Shown here: positions 20,901 to 31,348 of the stretch, piece by piece
How positions within the stretch are numbered: the stretch's first letter is position 1
How the letters are laid out: every line of letters begins with the position of its first letter
Source: Heterostelium album PN500
Lineage: Eukaryota > Evosea > Eumycetozoa > Acytosteliales > Acytosteliaceae
Direction of reading: 5' to 3'
DNA length: 64,000 nucleotides
Assembly: GCF_000004825.1 (NCBI RefSeq)
Contig: NW_008805075.1
Location: 1,788-65,787 of the forward strand
Translations under genes and position numbers: made by a program
Notes under the pieces: model-generated
Databases searched by the model: none
Seen by the model: only the letters and a program-made list of their open reading frames with translations
Told to the model about the DNA's origin: nothing

Positions 20901-21919
20901 TGGAAAGAGTATGATAAATTTATTTATTTAAATAATTACATCTTAATAACATCTCTCTATACTATTTAAGGTTACTCTATTTATCTATCAATTGTTTAAA
21001 TACACCAGATATAGATTCATTGGTTGATCAATATTTCCAAGAGGTCCCAACTGAATTCAACTATCCACTGGAGAAGTATCTAAATATGGTGCCACATGAA
21101 ACACCTCATATCTTTAGGAATGCACTTAAACCACCAGTTTTAAAGGTAAGTTATTGATTTTTGCGATAATGTATTTTTACATCAAACTTTAACTATTTTT
21201 TATATCCTAGGATTATCATTTACACAATGAGATATTGGAGCAATATATTGGAATCAAAAACTCCTCTGTACCACTGTTGAGAAAATGTGTTTTGCTTTTC
21301 CCAGATAACCATTTCATTTTTTCAAAGTTTGTCTTTTGTTTAATTTTTTTTGCTAAGATTTTCTTTTATAATCCATCCATCTCGATTAACCTATATATAC
21401 TATTTCTATTTCTAAAAATTTCTACTTTTAGGTATATCAAGTCGATCGCTGAGAGTAAAAAACTTTGAAAATATAAAGAATATTCTGACGACCATCACAC
21501 CAAAGCGAGACATTTCTCTGTCCATATGGAAACTGTATGGTCTCCACCTAACTCTATCCAGATGCCCCATAGCATCTCTACCTAAATTGAGTTCATCAAT
21601 GAATTCTAAATTTCGGGTATATAGTTAAATGATTTTAACTAATTTGTTTTTTTTTTTCTTTTATATCTTTCTTTTTTTTTTTTTTTTATTTGTAAATTTC
21701 AGATCACTCCAAGCAGCCATTGAATTTAACCAGTCCAACCAACAGATATTGAAATTGTACAAGAATGTATTAAGTTACCATCCTTACAACTATGATATTT
21801 GGATCAAGAGAATTTTGTTTGAAAAGAAAATCAATCCTACCAGCTACCATTCCATAGTTTCGACAAGTATCGAGAGCGCACAACAATATGGGGTCAACCT
21901 TTGGATATCTAATAATTAA
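15484..21919 (+). CDS. zfc3h1: ZFC3H1-like nuclear exosome adaptor (zf-C3H1 and HAT-type repeats)
   Basis: Multi-exon gene; clear exons are 15484-15876, 15950-18707, 18773-20502, 20572-20681, 20755-20908, 20971-21145 and 21211 onward. The N-terminus has the KEDGEIDD motif shared with animal ZFC3H1, then polyN, polyP and polyQ tracts. A coiled coil lies around 17400-17770. The signature is YQSPLMCLRSYRFSHTY, then the C3H1 zinc finger CMYELDGVCRDPKCTFQHQRDYS (split here), which matches human FxSYRFSPYYR ... CRFDLTGTCNDDDCQWQH. The last third is HAT/TPR-like helical repeats (HSEIFWKIYIEVYSRKYS). In animals ZFC3H1 scaffolds the PAXT connection to the exosome in the nucleus. Near the 3' end the repeat frame breaks at 21466 (CTT TGA) and the next junction (21614-21704) is unclear. 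Confidence 0.85.
15659..15742 (+). repeat. (AAT)n tract encoding poly-Asn
   Basis: Nearly pure AAT triplets, about 27 codons of Asn, in the first exon of the ZFC3H1-like gene. Confidence 0.95.
16438..16580 (+). repeat. CAA/CAG tract encoding poly-Gln
   Basis: About 45 nearly uninterrupted Gln codons, mostly CAA with interspersed CAG, in exon 2 of the ZFC3H1-like gene. Confidence 0.95.
17907..17974 (+). repeat. AAC/AAT tract encoding poly-Asn
   Basis: About 23 Asn codons between the coiled coil and the conserved C-terminal part of the ZFC3H1-like protein. Confidence 0.95.
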
Positions 21920-22228
21920 ATCTTTTTTTGATTATTAAATTAATATTATTAACTTTAGATTATTTTCTTTTTTCTCTCTCTTCCTTTCTCACAGAGCACT
22001 TTCATCCACAACACACCTCCTTATTTTTCACTATCTCTTATTTTAGATATTTTATTTAAATATTTTAAAACAATGTATTCTTTAAAGAAAAAAAAAAATA
22101 AATAAAAAATTATATAATTTAGAATAAATAATTAGGTTTTTATTGTTATGGAGAAAGATATTAACAAAAAAAGAACAATTAATTGTTTTTTAACTCTATT
22201 GTTGATTAATAATTCTGAAGACAATTAT
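21920..22228. other. Convergent 3' intergenic region
   Basis: About 310 bp of AT-rich DNA between the convergent ZFC3H1-like and kinase genes. AATAAA-like signals occur near 22097 and 22120. Nothing else is visible. Confidence 0.4.
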
Positions 22229-25004
22229 TTATTTAACTGAAGAAAAGATACGTGACTCTTCATGTGCTATGTGATCAGAAAGATCGGTAATTGATTTATC
22301 GATCATTGGTTTCCAATAAATATTATCGTAGGATTGTGAAGTCTGTGGGTTTGATATACCAATAAATACCGCTCTTCTCCAAGATCTGCTGACTCGTGTA
22401 CATATCATTAGTGATCGGAAATCTAAAAGTTTAAAGATTTTTTCTAGAGTTGCATTATCTGTACGTAGGTGGATGTCCACCATAGGGATTACCGTTAGAC
22501 AAGATTCAAGAGGTGCAGGATGTGATAAAACATAAAGTGTTTGTAAAATTTTTTTGAAATTTGGTCTAACCAACGGATTGGCATTCCAACACTTTTGTAT
22601 GAGATCGGAAATGATATTTGGGACTGAATCTGGTATTTTAGGTCTACCTCCCTGTAATACGAAATTTACTCTTGCAAATTCGTGCATATCTGCAAATGGT
22701 GTTTGTCTTGTAAACTAAAAGATCATTAAAATTGATTAATAAATGAAATGAGATAATGATAACATTTGAATGTCAACTTACCAACTCCCATAAAACTATA
22801 CCAAATGAATATACGTCGGCAGATTGAGTATACTTTTCACCTTTGATAACTTCCTCTGCCATATAGACTGGTGTACCTATGACAGTCATATTCAATTGAT
22901 TCTGGAATATCTTGGAGGTACCGAAATCAATCAACTTGACGCTATAGTCTTCTTTCACCAAGAAGTTGGCTGATTTCACGTCACGATGAATAAGAGATTT
23001 CGAATGGAGGAAATCGAGTGATTGTGCTGCCTCCACTGCCATATTATGAATAAGATAGAGTGGTGGTGGACTGTTGTTCTCCCTAACATAGGACTCCAGT
23101 GCTTGCATCAGATTACCACGACTGCAATATTCTGTGACAATGAATGGCGTCCCTGTGTTTTGTGTATGAGCACCCAAGCATTTGACAACACGTGGATGCT
23201 GAGATACACAAGCAATGGTTACCTCCTTGAAAAACAATGGCCACTCAAAGCCAAGACCCTCGATCGATAGCTGTTTGATAGCAACATCATTACCTTCGAA
23301 ACGACCTTGATAGACTGTACACAACGGTGATTCATACAACATTTCACCGAAAATAACCTGTTGAGGATCCAACTCACGATGAACATTACAATTCCTTGTG
23401 GACGCTTTCAATATTAACTCTAACCAATCTGGATGTTTTTCAATAATACTTCTACATGGTTCTATTATATAACAAACACAGTATTAATAAATTGTGCCAA
23501 CATCTTAAACCTACAGATACTCATTACCTTTTTTAAAATATGTGCCAAGAAGAGTAACAATACCATCACTACTACTAATTTCATCGACCTGTAACTTTTC
23601 AGATAGATTATCCTTCTCTACACATAATGTCGCCAATGCTTCAATAATTCTTGAACTAAAATATAAAGGTAATAATGTTTCTTGATATTATTTTTGTAAG
23701 TAAGCTATAAAAAGTAGGTTTCAATTAATTATACATACCATTTTCAAATAATTTTAATAGTATTGCAAATAATTTAAGTGATAATGTATTTAATATTGCT
23801 ATTGTTTGTTGATTTATACTTTGATGACTGTTATTATTATTATTATTATTATTATTGTTGTTGTTGTTGTTATTATTTTGACTACTACTTAGTATAGGTG
23901 ATAATGGTGTTGATTTTATAGTTTTTAAATAGAAAATGTACAGTGTGGATAGTGTATTAAGTGTTTCTTGATCGGCAAAATGAATGATATTCTCTGATGT
24001 GAACATCAGACGATAGAGAATCGATAGCATTATGAACTGTCCAATGTCATTCCTCGATGTTATACTGTAGTGAAGATCAGCACTGACCTTCATTTCACCG
24101 AGTATCTTTGATGATTTAGTATGTGTTTCTTTTGTCATTGACTTACTATGTATCTCTGTAGTAGTACCTATTTGACATGAATTAATAGTTGTTCCACTAC
24201 CACCAAGTGTACTACCACTACCACCTCCGACTACACTATCCGCTGATCCAAATGATTCATATTGCAACGATAATATATATCTGAATGTTGTATCATCTAC
24301 TCTCACCTTACTAGAATAGAATGAATGAATAAAGAATAATATTAATAAGTTGATCAATAAATATAATACTTATTGTTTAACGATATCAAATCAAACCTAC
24401 TTGAATATATCATAGTATTTCTTATTATAAATTTTCTTGATTGTATCTTCAGCGGTGATCATCTTTATCCATGTTTTTAAGTTATCTTTTAGAAGCTGTC
24501 CAGACTGTACCATTGTCTCACCATATTTTACAAATAGATCTAAATTGTTTTTGATACCAATATAATTGCCAATAAGATATTTTGATTGCAATGCCTCTAT
24601 TGTTATTCTAATAATACATACGTTTTGAAGACTTTGAAAACATCTTTTTAAATTTATTTGACAATCCAGATGATTTCTTTTGGTGTTTTGAAACGGTACC
24701 ACCACAATGATGATTACTATACTCCTTTAATTGTATACATTTATTATGAACAACAATCTGACATTCTATTTGATAAAGTAGATATTGAGTGTTAATACAA
24801 GTAGAGTTAGATTGATAGTAGTAAGAAAATGACAAATGATAGATTACTTGAACACATTGCTATTTGATTTGGTAATGATAGAACAGGCCCACCAGATTGA
24901 CAGAATTTACATTCTGTAGGCTCGCTCAATACTGGATTGGGTACAAATTGATGATTTGCATGTTGTAATTGTAATTGTGATGAACTATTACTTTGTTGCA
25001 TCAT
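22229..25004 (-). CDS. TKL-type protein kinase with N-terminal C1 zinc finger and C-terminal F-box-like motif
   Basis: The ATG is at 25004. Exons 25004-24848 and 24765 on form a C1-like zinc domain: HQFVPN, ECKFC, CSKCQIVVHNKC, HHC. A middle region around 24610-23740 has polyN. The kinase exon (about 23465-22782) has VAIKQ, HRDVKSANFL, DFGTSK and GTPVYMAEEV, with AEE where APE is usual. Exon 22714-22229 ends the kinase fold (CWNANPLVRPNFKKI) and then carries an F-box-like segment, LEKIFKLLDFRSLMICTRVS. The kinase core fits the tyrosine-kinase-like group common in dictyostelids, with Ser/Thr specificity (HRDVKSAN). Joining exon 2 to the next coding block near 24615 needs a 25-nt intron or an indel, and the junction 23739-23650 is also ambiguous. 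Confidence 0.8.
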
Positions 25005-25628
25005 CTTTGCCTATTGTGTCAATAAACAAAAAAAAAAAACTAAATTTATTTCTTTTTCTTTTCTCTCTATTCTATTTATTGTTGTTTCTAAACTATACAA
25101 AATGTTATGCCTTCTATGCTGAATAATCGATAAATTAAATGTAAGGAAAATAATAATAAACTAAACTCTGTAAGATGATTTTGAAAAAAAAGGTTGACAG
25201 GTGAAGTGAAACAAATCAAAATTATTTGAAATTTTAAAAAAAAAAATGACATGATTTATTCAGTGTGAAATAAAACAAAACAAAAAAAAAAAGTTAAAAA
25301 TGGAATCCAAAAATATTAATGCTTGTATATTAAAAGATAAATGATCTTTTATTTTTAAATTATTATGATTTTAAAGACAACATTGATCTTTTGCTTTTTT
25401 TGGGTACAAATAAATCAAGCATAATTATATTATGTTTGAGTATAAATTATTTTAATATAGTATAATTAAATTATTTTAATTGATATTAATACATAATAAA
25501 ATTAATATTATAATTTATTTTTGGTTTTTTTTGATTTTTTTTACAAATTTATATAGATATATATTGAAGTCTGTCATTTTTTTAAAAGGTTAAAAAAAAA
25601 ACTGACATCTTATTATAAGCTTGATAAT
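25005..25628. other. Intergenic region, nothing coding
   Basis: About 620 bp of AT-rich sequence between the kinase start and the actobindin stop (both genes on the minus strand). It holds the kinase promoter and the actobindin 3' UTR. No structured element was recognised. Confidence 0.4.
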
Positions 25629-26031
25629 TTAATCTTGGTTCTTCTTGATCTCACTGAGCAAAGCTGGACGAGCACTTGGTTTGATGTGAACCTCTTTGTC
25701 GATGACTGGAGCAGAAGCATCCTTGGTTGGCTCGACGTGAGTCAAGTTGTGGCTTCCTTGGATCTCATTGAGCAAGGCACCATGTTGATTTGGCTTGATG
25801 GTGACACCGGCTAAAAATTAATTAATTGGAAATAATAATAATAATAAGAAACAATTAGAAAAATGTCTAATCTAATATTATTGATGATGGTTTGTAGATA
25901 AAAAAAAAATAGAAATGTAAAGACAAGAACTACATACCATCAATCTTTGGGGCAGAGGCATCTTTGGTCTCGACATGGGCCAAACCGGATGGTCCCTTTT
26001 GGATTTCGTTGAATAAAGCAGCGTTGGACAT
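25629..26031 (-). CDS. Actobindin (two thymosin-beta/WH2-like actin-binding repeats)
   Basis: Exons 26031-25938 and 25810-25629 encode 91 residues, close to the length of known amoebal actobindins. It has two parallel repeats, LFNEIQKGPSGLAHVETKDA and LLNEIQGSHNLTHVEPTKDA, plus a third partial LLSEIKK at the C-terminus. Each contains the LxxEI...L-x-H-V-E core of thymosin-beta/WH2 actin binding. Actobindin sequesters G-actin and slows nucleation in the cytosol. The coding sequence is richer in C at third positions than its neighbours (AAG, GCC, ATC), a sign of high expression. D. discoideum has several near-identical copies; only one is seen here. Confidence 0.92.
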
Positions 26032-26773
26032 TGTTATAAGTATAATTAAATTTAATATATGATTAGATTATTATGAAATTGAATTGAAAGCTTAAGCTTT
26101 GAACCACTCAATTTAATATAAACCAAAAATAAAAAAGTAATTTAAAAAATAAATAAATTTTAATTAAATTTTGGTGGCTCAGAGCCACCCATCAAAGCCT
26201 AAAATGTGAAAAAAATCAAAAACAAATTTAATATTAATTATTTAATATCAACAAAAAAAAAAACAAATTATTTCTTTTAAAAGAAAATCACATTAATAAT
26301 GATATTTTTAATTTTTGGGTTAAAAATTGGGTTTTTATTCACTATTCACAAAGTGATAATGTATTCACACCAAAAACAAACTATCATCATTTTAATTATT
26401 TGATTATTATTTAATTTTAAATTTGTTTTTGAACTTACCCCACCAAATGAAACTGAATGGGTTTGAAAAAAAAAAAAAAAACAAAAACAAAACAACATTT
26501 TTTCACATAAAATTGGGCATCTTTGGCAATTTTATATTAAATCATTGAAAAAAATATCATAAACAGAAAGTGATCATAGATAAATCGAGATTATTAATAG
26601 AGTTTTTTTTTCTTATACAATCAAAATGAGTCCATTTTTAAAACAACCCAAAAATGAAAATTAAAACTTTCAAAAAAAGGTTAAAAGACAATACAGATGT
26701 GTTGGAATCAATTAATGTTGACCTATCATATGATGTTTATCAACGTTTTTTTTTTTTTTTTGTTAATTAATAT
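26032..26773. promoter_or_regulatory. Actobindin upstream region
   Basis: About 740 bp between the actobindin start and the Vms1 stop (both minus strand). It contains several A/T tracts and a small AAGCTTAAGCTT repeat near 26090. No coding sequence. Confidence 0.4.
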
Positions 26774-28950
26774 TTATTTTTTAATTGGTTTATCTAAAGT
26801 TGATTCCAACTGTTTCTTATGTGCCAATACACACGCAGTTGAGCAATAGGTGAACGAAAGTCTTTCAAATGGAGTCGATAGTATGTTGGTGAAACATTGT
26901 GTACATTTTTTGACTGGACCGCTGTATCCACCCAGTCTGGCCTCAGCAGCAAGTGCACGACGCTCTCTATCGGTTAGCAATGAGTCTTTTGCCTGTCGTT
27001 CGGCCTTGACCGACTCTAGCAGCTTGAGTTCCGCCAGTTTGGCTTGCTTTGCCTTCTCTTCCTCGACAGCACGCTGTTGCTCATCGAGCTTCGCTTGTCT
27101 CTCTGCGGCTTTCTTTGCCTTCTCCTTCTCTTTCTGATTCTTTTTCTTTTTCTTTTTGTTTTCCTCACGCTCGACCAACATCTCTTTGGTCAGTGGTGGT
27201 ATTCTTGCTTTTAAATAATCCCATTCGTCGAGATGATCTCCTGCCCACTCTCTGAGCAAATCTCTAGCCTGATTGGATGCCACCTCATAGACAGTTTCCT
27301 TTCTGAAACCCTCAACGGTTGGATCGGCACCATTATCCATCAACAGCTTGACAATCTCCAAACTACCATCTGCAGCAGCTCTGTGTAATGCAGTTCTAAA
27401 ATGCCAACTTGGAATGCAAACATCAATATCATCTGGTAATGCTCTTACTAAATATTCTACCATTTTAAAATCTTTTTTCTGTTGAAATCAAATTGATTAG
27501 ATATAAATATAACATTGAAAATAATAATCAAAAAACATACTTGAACTGCAATAAATAATGGTGTCATTAATGAATCTGATTGAGTTGGTATTGGTAATTC
27601 ATATTGATCGTCTTCCTCCAATAAATGTATAACTTTATCCAAATCCTTGTTTCTTGTTGCTTCAAACAATGGATCTTTTTCATATTCACTATGAACCACC
27701 TCGGTTGGTTCCACTGGTTTCTCTGGCTCTGCGGTTGTTGTAGTGGTGGTGGTGATGGTGTCCTGTGATTCTTGTTGTGGTGTAATTGGTGTCAGTGGTA
27801 CCTCTTCAAACAATCCGATATCAACAGAGTACAGCCAGTTTGATACACGCTGATTCTCGGCAAACGTTGGTCTGATAATTGGGAATGGAACGACTTGAAT
27901 ACGTGGGTCGTTTGTTGGTATTGGACCGCTGTTATCGGGCGGCAGCAAAATATCACGAGTATTTCCTTTTGGCGCAAAGATATAGATCTTTTTGCACTCT
28001 TTGAGATGTGCATTCCAACCACGCATAATGCCAATCACTTCTTCACGTAGACGCTTCTCGTTGTAACGACGCAAGAACGATCCTGCCGATCCTGCAACTC
28101 CACCCTCCTGATCCTTCTTGGCCTGACTACCACCCTGTCCCTTACGCACCGTGTATCGGTGGAGTGTCTTGTGCTCGATCGCTTTGGGTGCTTGGCCGCC
28201 AGCGACCAACTGGTAGACAGCACCACTGAACCTACCACCGGAACACAAAAGAATAGCCCACTTTCCAGTGGTCTCTGTACAGATCGCTTTGAATTGAGCG
28301 AGTTGTACGTCCTCTTGGTGAGTAGTACTATCCTGTAGAATGGCACGCCAGATGGTGAATTCCAACTTTAGCTCCTTGTGAATGAACGACAGCTTTGGAG
28401 TGTATGCATCGTTTGCGCTTGTGAATAGGTAGTTCTGCATTGTTGGATCGGAAATATCGATCTTATCGACATCACGTGCAATTCTCTTGAGCAACTTCTC
28501 CTCGTCTCCGACGCTGTCGTTGGTGTTGTCGTCATCGGAACTGTCATAGTCTGAACTGTCGTCAGAGCTACTGTCTGCAGCCTGTGCAGCGGCTGCCTCC
28601 ATCATCGCTGAGAACTCCTCGGATGTCACTGGAGTCATCGAAGCCAACTTTAACTTTATATTGTATCTGTGTAGTGCCGATCTGTAATGTTGATTTCTCA
28701 ACTCACGATCATTAAATCTCATTATACAGGTATTACAAACATGATCAAATTCATTATTATTACTCTCACCACTAGTTTTGCTATCTTGTTGTGGTGTTGC
28801 TAGTTGTTGTGGTGCAGCTGGTTGTTGTGGTAATTGATATATAGGTGTATTTGGTTGATGTACTTTCGATGATAGTACCTCTAAACTCTTGTGTGTATCA
28901 CCTTTAAACAAAGCAGATGATGCTAATTGGAATATACTGACTCTTTTCAT
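26774..28950 (-). CDS. vms1: Vms1/ANKZF1 peptidyl-tRNA hydrolase of ribosome quality control
   Basis: Exons 28950-27541 and 27478-26774 give 704 residues. In order: a C2H2-type finger (VCNTCIMRFNDRELRNQHYRS), an acidic Ser/Asp run, the VLRF1 catalytic domain (WAILLCSGGRFSGAVYQLVA, RYTVRKGQGGSQAKKD, LREEVIGIMRGW) with the conserved GGSQ glutamine, an ankyrin pair (TALHRAAADGSLEIVKLLMD), a Lys/Glu coiled coil, and a C-terminal zinc motif (CTQCFTNIL, YCSTACVLAHK). The family cuts nascent chains from tRNA on stalled 60S subunits and works with Cdc48. All expected parts are present. Confidence 0.92.
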
Positions 28951-30316
28951 TTTTAAAATATATATATAAATAAGAATCTAATTAAAAAAATGTGAAACTT
29001 TCTTTTGTTTTGTTTTTTTTTTTGTTTATAAAAATTGATTTATAAATGTAAAAATAGATATAGAAAGATTGATTAAATATTTATAATGTTTAAATATTCA
29101 ATGATATATACTGTTTAAAATAAAGAATTATAGAAAATATATATTAAACTAAACTTTATAAATATAAATAAATCTTAAGTATAATTTTTGTGCTTAAAAA
29201 AACGAATAAATTTCAAATTCTCAATTACATTGTTATAGTCTCAAAGAAAGAAAATTGTTATCAAAAGATTCATAATGGGAATAAAAACAGAATCATTATG
29301 TTTCTCTGTTTTCAAGCACAATTGTTCTGTTTTGGTTTTTTTCTATTTTTTTTTACAAAATTTTTAACTTATTTTTGAAAAACGAGACCAAAGTGAAAAA
29401 GTAAAAAAAAAATTTGTGAAAAAAAAAAAACAAAAAAAAAAAAAAAACTTTTAAAATTGTTGGTTGGAGTGAAATAAAATAAACGAAAATGTCCCCAATT
29501 AATTAACTTAGATTTTATTCTCAGCTTTATATGAATAGAATAAAATCAATATTTGTTATAAATATATATTTTTTCGATGTATACATATTCGATACTCTCA
29601 ACTCATTCGTTCGTTCGTTTTTTAAAATTAATTTTATATTTTATAATATAAAAAAAAATAATAATTTGTATGTAAAGTTTTTTTTTTTTTATATACTTTA
29701 TATATTTATACAAATACTTATATACCCTATATATATATATATATTTTTATTTTTATTTTTATTTTTATTTATATTTATATGTTTATTATTTATTTATTTA
29801 TTTTTATTATATTATATAATAATTTAAATGTTGTTTGTTTTATTTATTTTATTTGGTTGGTTGATTTGTTAGATATTTAAATTGGGTAAGATATGCTTAT
29901 TTTTGCTGGCATGTATATATAGTTTAGATCGTTTAACTGTATATATACATACCAGTAAAGGTAGGCATTAATATTCAATATTATATAAAGTTTTTACTCA
30001 ATTTAAATATTCTCCAATTCCAACAACAAATACAAAAATGTTAAAACAACGTATGTTGGAATTGTCGAATAGTGTGTTGCAAATATTTGAAATTTTAATT
30101 TGCTTAGGAAAGCAATACGACAATTGTCCATTCTTTCTCTTTTATATATATTAAAACCAACCACTCTTTATCCTCATGAGTAAAGTTAAGCTGGAATCTG
30201 TAGCCGTGCCAAATGGAAACTCAAAAGCGCCACCAAAACACTTTTATTACCTGAAGTTCTTTTTTTCAAACAAAAAAAAAACCGGTGGGAAGTGTTAATT
30301 TTTTTTCTGTTGTTTT

Positions 30317-30347
<31 letters not shown>

Positions 30348-31348
30348 TTGAATTCAAAAAAAAAAAAAAAAATTGCTAATGGGCTGGTAAATATTGAGGT
30401 GGGGTGAAAAAACAAAATAGAAAACAAAATTTTGAAAAATAAAAATTAAATTTTTGGTTTTTTTTTTCCAAGCAATGTGTGTCACAGAAAAAAAAAAGAA
30501 CAAAAATTCCCTCACAATAATCAATTTTCTCACATATAAAAACCACCTCACTCTAGATACATATAATAATAATAATAATATAAGTTTAATTTTTTCAGTG
30601 TTCAATTCATTTATTAATTAATAATTAAAAATAACAATACAAAGAGAAAGAAAGAAATAAATATTATTTTATTTGATGTGTGTTTTTTTTTGTTTTGTTG
30701 TGTGTTTGTGAGAAAATAATAAAAGAAATTTGTGAAAATATAACAAATAAATAAATAACAAATCAGTTAAGCAAACAAAACAAAAACAGAGACAAAAATT
30801 AAAATAAATTCAAAATTTGAAAGCAAATATACATAATTATAATTATTTAAAAGTTAGTTTAGTAGTAGTTAAGTTTTTATTAGTACAGAAAGAAAATAGA
30901 TTATTTAGACAATTAATTATTATTAGCTTTTAATTCTTGTTTGTCAATATCATTTTCGAAAAAAAAAAAAAAAAAAAAAGACAGTTGTTTATATACATTT
31001 AGCAGTTCAATTATTTATTTATTTATCGATTATTTTTATATATTTAGTTTTTTTTTGTATATTAGATTTTTAGTTTTATATTATTTGATATTTTTTTTCA
31101 AACAAATAATATTATCACATACAGTCAAAATTAGAGGCATGCAGTAGTAATAGCAACAATAAGTTTTATACAGCAAAATTCAATACCAAGAAGAAATAAA
31201 AACATAAAATATAAACAACTCTATTACACTATATAACAATAGATAAATAACGTATATCATATATAATAGTTGGTAGTTAGATAGATAGCTAGTTAGTAAT
31301 TAGTAAAGTGTAAAGATCCTACCTCAATTTGTTGAGTACACTCCAATT
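28951..31348. other. Large intergenic region (2.4 kb) with possible structured RNA
   Basis: Divergent promoter region between Vms1 (minus) and Cfp1 (plus), mostly homopolymeric A/T. Two departures stand out: a 16-bp hairpin at 29906-29955 and a GC-richer island at about 30165-30250. No long conserved reading frame is visible; open frames here are low-complexity Phe/Ile/Lys runs. Confidence 0.5.
29906..29955. repeat. Strong hairpin, 16-bp stem
   Basis: CTGGCATGTATATATA (29906-29921) pairs with TATATATACATACCAG (29940-29955) with one mismatch around an 18-nt loop. It may be an RNA structure or a cruciform-forming promoter element. Confidence 0.55.

Noticed and set aside
29531-31147. Several AT-rich open frames of Phe, Ile, Tyr and Lys
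   Set aside because: Low-complexity products of A/T tracts in intergenic DNA with no conserved motif.
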